Source: Luteimonas sp. MC1825
GTDB lineage: Bacteria; Pseudomonadota; Gammaproteobacteria; Xanthomonadales; Xanthomonadaceae
Direction: 5' to 3'
Assembly: GCF_014764385.1 (NCBI RefSeq)
Contig: NZ_CP061714.1
Location: forward strand, 1,550,001-1,614,000
Length of the DNA stretch: 64,000 nt
Each line of letters starts with the position of its first letter. The first letter of the stretch is position 1. Below the pieces are notes generated by a model that saw only the letters and a program-made list of their open reading frames with translations, ran no database searches and had not been told where the DNA came from. The position numbers and the translations under genes are program-made. Shown piece by piece: positions 59,924 through 64,000 of the stretch.

Positions 59924-60973
59924 TCACAGCACCGCAAGCGCGCGGTTGTCGAAATGCCCCGGGAAGCCCGCGGCCACTTCCAGCTTGCGTTCGATCGACG
60001 CCACGATCCGCTCCGCGAAGTTGACCCCGGCCAGCGCGCTGCACGAGCCGAGGTTTCCGGGCGAGAACACGTTCACCTCGAGGATGGTGTCGCCGATGAT
60101 GTCGATGCCGACCAGGAACATGCCATCTCGCACCAGCTTCGGCCGGATCAGTTCGGCGACGCGCAGTTCGCGCTCGGTGATGCGCACCGGCTTGGCCTTG
60201 CCACCGGCGTGGATGTTGCTGCGGATGTCCTCCTTGGCGCCGACGCGGCGCATCGCCGCGTACTTGCCGTCGACTTCGAGCGGCACGCCATTCATCAGGA
60301 ACAGGCGGATGTCGCCCTTCTCCGCTTCGGGCACCCACGCCTGGGCGATGATGTAGCCGTCGCGGCCGATCGCCTCGATCATCTGGTTGAGGTTGCCGCC
60401 GGACTTCTGGTCCACCAGGAACACACCCTGCCCGCCCGAGCCCTGCAGCGGCTTGAGCACGATGTTGCCGGCATGCCGCTTGGCGAAGGCCTTGATGTCT
60501 GACGCCTGGCGGCTGATCAGGGTCTCGGCCCGCACCGCGCGCGGGAACGACTGGAAGTACAGCTTGTTGGCTGCCTTCGCCAGCGCGTCGGGGTCGTTGA
60601 GTACCAGGCAGCCACGCATGGCCGCCAGTCGGCCGAACTGGACGCCCACCGATTCCGCCCAAGGCCGCGTCGCCGCGTCGTTCGACGGGTCGCTGCGCAG
60701 CATCAGCACGTCGATGTCGGTGATGTCGACCAGCTTCTTGCGGGTGACGGCCTGCAGGTCGGCGAAGAACTTCTCCTGCGTGCGCTTGCCGGTTTTCTGC
60801 GCCGGCACGAGGTGCACGTGTGCGCGCATGCGGTCGTCGTTGCCGAGCACGAAATCGCCCGGCGTCATGTAGCAGACGTCGTGGCCACGGCGAGATGCCT
60901 CGTGGGCGAGCACGGTGGTGGTGTAGCCGGCGTACTCGGTTTCGAGGTCGTTGACATAGAAGGCGATCAGCAT
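59924..60973 (-). CDS. Glutathione-synthase-like ATP-grasp ligase
   Basis: The 349-residue protein follows the GshB layout: an N-terminal domain (FYVNDLETEYAGYTTTVLAH, LMLRSDPSND), then the ATP-grasp domain with NIVLKPLQGSGGQGVFLVD and the Mg-binding FLVGIDIIGDTILEVNVFSP. Automatic annotation would call it glutathione synthase. It differs from E. coli GshB in the substrate-binding loops (AKEDIRSNIHAGG, and NVFSPGNLGSCSALAG in place of NVTSPTCIREIE), is about 30 residues longer, and is adjacent to the DUF1704 gene (four bases apart). It may therefore ligate a different amino-acid pair or a peptide. A true gshB could exist elsewhere in the genome. Confidence 0.85.
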   Translation of the reverse strand: MLIAFYVNDLETEYAGYTTTVLAHEASRRGHDVCYMTPGDFVLGNDDRMRAHVHLVPAQKTGKRTQEKFFADLQAVTRKKLVDITDIDVLMLRSDPSNDAATRPWAESVGVQFGRLAAMRGCLVLNDPDALAKAANKLYFQSFPRAVRAETLISRQASDIKAFAKRHAGNIVLKPLQGSGGQGVFLVDQKSGGNLNQMIEAIGRDGYIIAQAWVPEAEKGDIRLFLMNGVPLEVDGKYAAMRRVGAKEDIRSNIHAGGKAKPVRITERELRVAELIRPKLVRDGMFLVGIDIIGDTILEVNVFSPGNLGSCSALAGVNFAERIVASIERKLEVAAGFPGHFDNRALAVL

Positions 60974-60977
60974 GGTT

Positions 60978-62855
60978 TCAGCCCTGCACAAGTTCGAGGA
61001 AGGGTTCGCCGCCGCGCACGCGCGCCAGCCGGGCACGCGCCTCCGGCCGCGAGAGGAATTCGGGTAGCACGGCCGGCTCGCGCAGGATTCCGCGCGCGCG
61101 CAACTCATCGACCACCGGGACATGGGAGGCGGCGATCTTGCCGGTCCAGAACGCGTCCAGCGGCTTTCCACCGGCGACCCAGGCAAAGACCTCGTTCAGC
61201 CCGCGCAGGTAGATCGCGTCCTTGGCGAGGCCACCGGAGCGGAACACACGGGCGACGACGGTGAACGCGGCACGCGCACCGAAGCCGTGATCGCGGCGCA
61301 GCATGCGATCGCAGTCGACGAACCCCGCGCCGTCGAGCATCGCATCGACCACCACCACCCGCGCCGCGAGCAGCCGCAGGCGCGACCGACCCAGGCCGCC
61401 GACAAGGAACTCCGCGAACACGCCAAGGCCTTCCTGGATACCCTCGTAGCCGGCAAGGCCGCTGCCGAAGATCGACAGGCCCTGCGCGCCGCCGTTGACG
61501 CAGGTGAGCACGTGCACGCCGATTTCGTGCTGCAGCAGCGCATCCAGCCGCCAGCGGCGCATGCGCGTGGCGGTGGACACCAGCACCGAGCGCCCCGACA
61601 CCATCAGCCCGGGGGCGATGTCGTCGCGCAGGCAGACCTCGGCCTTGAACAGCGGCGCCTTGTGCCGGTAGCCGGCAATCACGGCTTCCGCGGCTTCGCG
61701 CACCGCGTGGCAATCGACACAGGCGGTGTCTTCGCGATCGTCGGTGGCGTCGACGCGCGCGAGGATCCCGCGCGCCTCCTCCAGCAGTGGTGCCTCGATG
61801 GCGCCGTACTGGATGATCGAGGCGTATTTGAACGCCGGCGTGTTGCGGCCCTGGAGCATGGTCAGCTGCAGGTCGAGCTCGCGTTGTTTCTGCAGGAACA
61901 GCTGTTCAAGCACGGGATCTTCCACTGCGCGGACGTCGATCGAGTACAGCGCGCGCTTGGAGAGTTCGGGACTGACCGTCAACGGCCGGTAGCGGAACTC
62001 CGGCGCATGCTCGCGTCCGGCAGCGTGGTAGCGCTCCATGGCCTCGACGGTGTTGATCGGCGAGACCGAGAGCAGGAAATCGAACGACGCGCTGATGGCC
62101 GCCAGTTCGCGGTCGACGGCCACCGCGGCCTTGATGAAGCGGCTGCGCCCCAGGGTGCGGTGCGGAACGCGGATGCCTGGCGTGGCGGCCTCGACGAATG
62201 CCGCCAGGGCCTGCAACACGGCATCGAAGGCGAGCGTTTCCAGCTCCTGGAACACCTGCGGATAGACCGCATCGCTGCCCGGGGCGAGGTAGATCCGCGG
62301 CAGACCCAGCGACAGCACGCCGATGCCGTCGCTGCGTTCCACCAGGGCGGCGAGCGCCGCAGGCAGGTCGGGCACGCCGGACTCTTCGATCACGGCTTCA
62401 CGAAGCTCGATGCAGGCCCCGGCCAGCGCGACCCGCAGGCGGCGTGCGGCGGCGTGGGCCGCAGCCCCGCCGCTTGCCGACACGGTGAAGCGGAACGGCT
62501 CCAGGCGTGTGCTGTCCTCGGCGATCGAAGCATCGCGTGGCAGGTCGTGCAGCCACAGCAGCAGGTAGTTCGGGAAGTCACGGACCTGGTGCGCCAGCAC
62601 CGCATCGAGGCGCGTGACCGCGCCGGCATCGGCGTCGCCACCCTCCGGCCACACCAGGTGCGCCGCGCTGATGGTGGCCAGCCGGCGCGCGATGCTCGCG
62701 GCGGCGTCGGCATGGCGGTTCAGCACCAGGAACGGCAACGGCCGGTCGATGTGCACGCGCCCGCCGGCGTCGAGCTCGCGGCGCCAGGCGCCCTGGCCGA
62801 AGTCGGGTGCCGGCGGCTTCTGCACGCGCGGCGCGGGGTGCGCGGGCTCAGGCAT
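60978..62855 (-). CDS. DUF1704 / QEGLA-motif protein, putative zinc metallopeptidase
   Basis: This is a 625-residue protein of the DUF1704 (TIGR02421, flavohemoglobin-expression-modulating QEGLA motif) family. The zinc site is visible: HExxxH at 443-448 (LLQHEIGVHVLT) and QEGLG at 474-478, whose glutamate should be the third ligand. VEAMERYH, YNR-like KYASIIQYGAIEAP and GYRHKAPLFKAEV belong to the same domain. Eukaryotic DUF1704 proteins (MATCAP) are peptidases that remove C-terminal tyrosine from tubulin. The start at 62855 (MPEPAHPAPR) overlaps the upstream amidohydrolase-like gene by eight bases; the frame continuing to 63998 is antisense noise. Substrate in bacteria is unknown. Confidence 0.88.
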   Translation of the reverse strand: MPEPAHPAPRVQKPPAPDFGQGAWRRELDAGGRVHIDRPLPFLVLNRHADAAASIARRLATISAAHLVWPEGGDADAGAVTRLDAVLAHQVRDFPNYLLLWLHDLPRDASIAEDSTRLEPFRFTVSASGGAAAHAAARRLRVALAGACIELREAVIEESGVPDLPAALAALVERSDGIGVLSLGLPRIYLAPGSDAVYPQVFQELETLAFDAVLQALAAFVEAATPGIRVPHRTLGRSRFIKAAVAVDRELAAISASFDFLLSVSPINTVEAMERYHAAGREHAPEFRYRPLTVSPELSKRALYSIDVRAVEDPVLEQLFLQKQRELDLQLTMLQGRNTPAFKYASIIQYGAIEAPLLEEARGILARVDATDDREDTACVDCHAVREAAEAVIAGYRHKAPLFKAEVCLRDDIAPGLMVSGRSVLVSTATRMRRWRLDALLQHEIGVHVLTCVNGGAQGLSIFGSGLAGYEGIQEGLGVFAEFLVGGLGRSRLRLLAARVVVVDAMLDGAGFVDCDRMLRRDHGFGARAAFTVVARVFRSGGLAKDAIYLRGLNEVFAWVAGGKPLDAFWTGKIAASHVPVVDELRARGILREPAVLPEFLSRPEARARLARVRGGEPFLELVQG

Positions 62856-63669
62856 CCGCCAGCCACTCGCGGGCATGGGCCGCCGCGGCATCGACCAGGC
62901 GGCGCATGCCCGCAAGCTCCGCAGGATCCGGAACGCCGGTCCATTCGTCCATGAAGGTCTTCTTGAACTCCAGCGCGATCGCGCAGCCGGTTTCCGGATA
63001 GCGCGCATGCACGAAGCGCGCGAGCTCGCCTCGTCCCTGGAAGGCGATGTTCTCGCGCACGTCGGCCTGGCGGCCGTTGAAGTCGACCGCGCGCATGGTG
63101 TCCATGAGCGGGTCGAGCAGGCCCGCCCAGCGCCCGCGCGGCATCGACCAGCTGCCGATGTTGACCTCGGGCGCATCCTCCGCCGGCGTCGCCGCGGCGG
63201 CCGGGCCATCGCGTCGATGGTTGTAGCTGTGCACGTCGAACACCACGAACCGGCCGTGATGGCGCACGAGGTCGTCGAACACGGTGGCGAGGGTGCGATA
63301 GAAGGCGTGGTGCAGGCGCAGCGACTGCTGCACGAAGGCCTCGTCCGGCGGCGCGTCCCACAGGCGAAGGCCCCAGCACTGTTCCGGCACGCGGTACACG
63401 GCCTGCTCCACCCCGCGGTTGAGGTCGACCTCGAACCGCGAGCGGTGCACCACCACACGGCCCGGCACGCCGGCGATCGCCTGCCCGGTGAACGGGTCCT
63501 CTTCGCGCAGGCGCTCGTCGTCTGGCAGGCGCATCGCGGCCGCGACCTCCGGGCGCAGTGCGTGCCCGTCGTGGATGGCGGTGGCGAACACCGGGTCATC
63601 GGCGCGCTGCAGCGTCCACCAGGCGGTGGCATGCGGCGACAGGGGCGCGGACGGATCGACGGTGGCCAG
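62848..63669 (-). CDS. N-formylglutamate amidohydrolase-like protein
   Basis: The protein belongs to the PF05013 family of zinc amidohydrolases. Visible metal or active-site candidates are His in ATAIHDGHALRPEV and His in FDVHSYNHRR; ALEFKKTFMDEWTG ends the core. The coding signal (WWTLQRADDPVF) extends upstream of the only conventional in-frame start, GTG at 63591, back to the previous stop at 63754. A CTG at 63669 has GGAG with a six-base spacer and is given here as the start (273 residues); the GTG would give 247. It overlaps the DUF1704 gene by eight bases, so the two are coupled. The usual substrate N-formylglutamate arises in histidine breakdown, but no hut genes are near. Confidence 0.78.
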   Translation of the reverse strand: MATVDPSAPLSPHATAWWTLQRADDPVFATAIHDGHALRPEVAAAMRLPDDERLREEDPFTGQAIAGVPGRVVVHRSRFEVDLNRGVEQAVYRVPEQCWGLRLWDAPPDEAFVQQSLRLHHAFYRTLATVFDDLVRHHGRFVVFDVHSYNHRRDGPAAAATPAEDAPEVNIGSWSMPRGRWAGLLDPLMDTMRAVDFNGRQADVRENIAFQGRGELARFVHARYPETGCAIALEFKKTFMDEWTGVPDPAELAGMRRLVDAAAAHAREWLADA

Positions 63670-63753
63670 GGCGGGCTCCAGGTTTTCGCGCCGCGATGGC
63701 GCGGCACCGCCTGTTCTATCCGCCGCGACGTGATCGGGATGTGGCCGCGGGAC

Positions 63754-64000
63754 TCAGCGCAGCGCCACCTCCACGCGTGCGGGCAGCTCGCGAATGCGCA
63801 GCTCGCCGTCCTGCCACGCAGCCGGCACGCCGTTGATCGTCGTGGCACCGGGCGTGGACCCGCGACAGGGCCAGGGCAGGACAAGACCGCCCGCCGGCGG
63901 CTGCAGGCCGTCCGCGACCTCGAGCACCAGCGCCCCGCCTTCGCGGCGCAGCGCGTAGCCGAGCGTGCCCTGCGGCGTCCGCAGGCCGTGGATGGCAACG
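63754..64000 (-). CDS. C-terminal fragment of a probable glycoside-hydrolase-related protein
   Basis: The last 82 or so codons of a gene running off the window's right edge are readable on the minus strand and stop at 63754. The chain has AIHGLRTPQGTLGYALRREG, GGLVLPWPCRG, TTINGVPAAW and ELRIRELPARVEVAL. The beta-rich pattern and the G-x-P-x-x-W loop resemble the terminal sandwich domain of large carbohydrate-active proteins (discoidin- or GH-associated), which is only an impression. The stop is followed directly by the open frame of the amidohydrolase-like gene, so they may be co-transcribed. Confidence 0.45.
   Translation of the reverse strand, partial: VAIHGLRTPQGTLGYALRREGGALVLEVADGLQPPAGGLVLPWPCRGSTPGATTINGVPAAWQDGELRIRELPARVEVALR

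Noticed and set aside
62856..63998. N-terminal extension of the DUF1704 protein to the window edge
   Set aside because: The extension overlaps the amidohydrolase-like gene in another frame and shows Arg/Cys/Ser-rich noise. The ATG at 62855 marks the true start.

Overview
The window is about 64 kb of very GC-rich, tightly packed chromosomal DNA. Coding density is above 95% and the largest gaps are about 200 bp. The gene content points to a gammaproteobacterium of the Xanthomonadaceae (Lysobacter/Luteimonas/Stenotrophomonas type). The signs are the smc-zipA-ligA run, metH split into two genes behind an ArsR-methyltransferase fusion, a very large NAD-glutamate dehydrogenase, GyrA with Gln at position 83, and the roxA-GNAT pair. 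This assignment rests on family recognition only. I see no rRNA, tRNA, CRISPR array, insertion sequence, prophage or replication origin.

Layout. 1-8.7 kb: the tail of a DUF2461 protein, a DUF2939 protein, a 5'-nucleotidase, NAD kinase, the giant glutamate dehydrogenase and an acyl-CoA dehydrogenase. 8.7-13.6 kb: a methionine-cycle operon (ArsR-methyltransferase regulator, MetH homocysteine module, MetH folate/cobalamin/activation module) with a promoter and a palindromic operator at its head. 13.6-19 kb: an MFS transporter, then on the minus strand two FKBP-type isomerases, ugd, slyX and a DUF2058 protein. 19-21.7 kb: a GntR/YtrA-type regulated ABC exporter operon with its own operator, closed by a strong hairpin. 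21.7-26.8 kb: fumC divergent from purB, then the ribosomal oxygenase roxA coupled to a GNAT-type protein. 26.9-34.7 kb: sucA-sucB-lpd ending in a hairpin terminator, then a LOG-family hydrolase, an MDR oxidoreductase and a CheY-like regulator.

34.7-55.3 kb: a CbpA-type co-chaperone divergent from a peroxiredoxin, then a run of eight minus-strand genes for the cell envelope, division and DNA: smc, zipA, ligA, epmA, mtnA, gyrA, an alpha-2-macroglobulin-like lipoprotein and pbpC. 55.4-64 kb: a small ATP-dependent DNA ligase with a signal peptide, a MalK-type ATPase and a GH1 beta-glucosidase flanking a LacI-family operator, and a 31-codon ORF coupled to 6-phosphogluconolactonase. Last come three tightly linked minus-strand genes: a glutathione-synthase-like ATP-grasp ligase, a DUF1704 (QEGLA) putative zinc peptidase and an N-formylglutamate-amidohydrolase-like protein. 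The final bases hold the C-terminus of another gene.

The most intriguing part is the ATP-grasp / DUF1704 / amidohydrolase trio. Its two core folds are the same two that add (tubulin-tyrosine ligase, ATP-grasp) and remove (MATCAP, DUF1704) the C-terminal tyrosine of eukaryotic tubulin, so it may be a bacterial add/remove cycle acting on an unknown substrate. Other points of interest are the methionine regulator and its operator, an FKBP-type isomerase with a duplicated N-terminal domain, the GntR operator over the promoter, Gln83 in GyrA, and the Met/His-rich small ORF built on a 9-bp tandem repeat.
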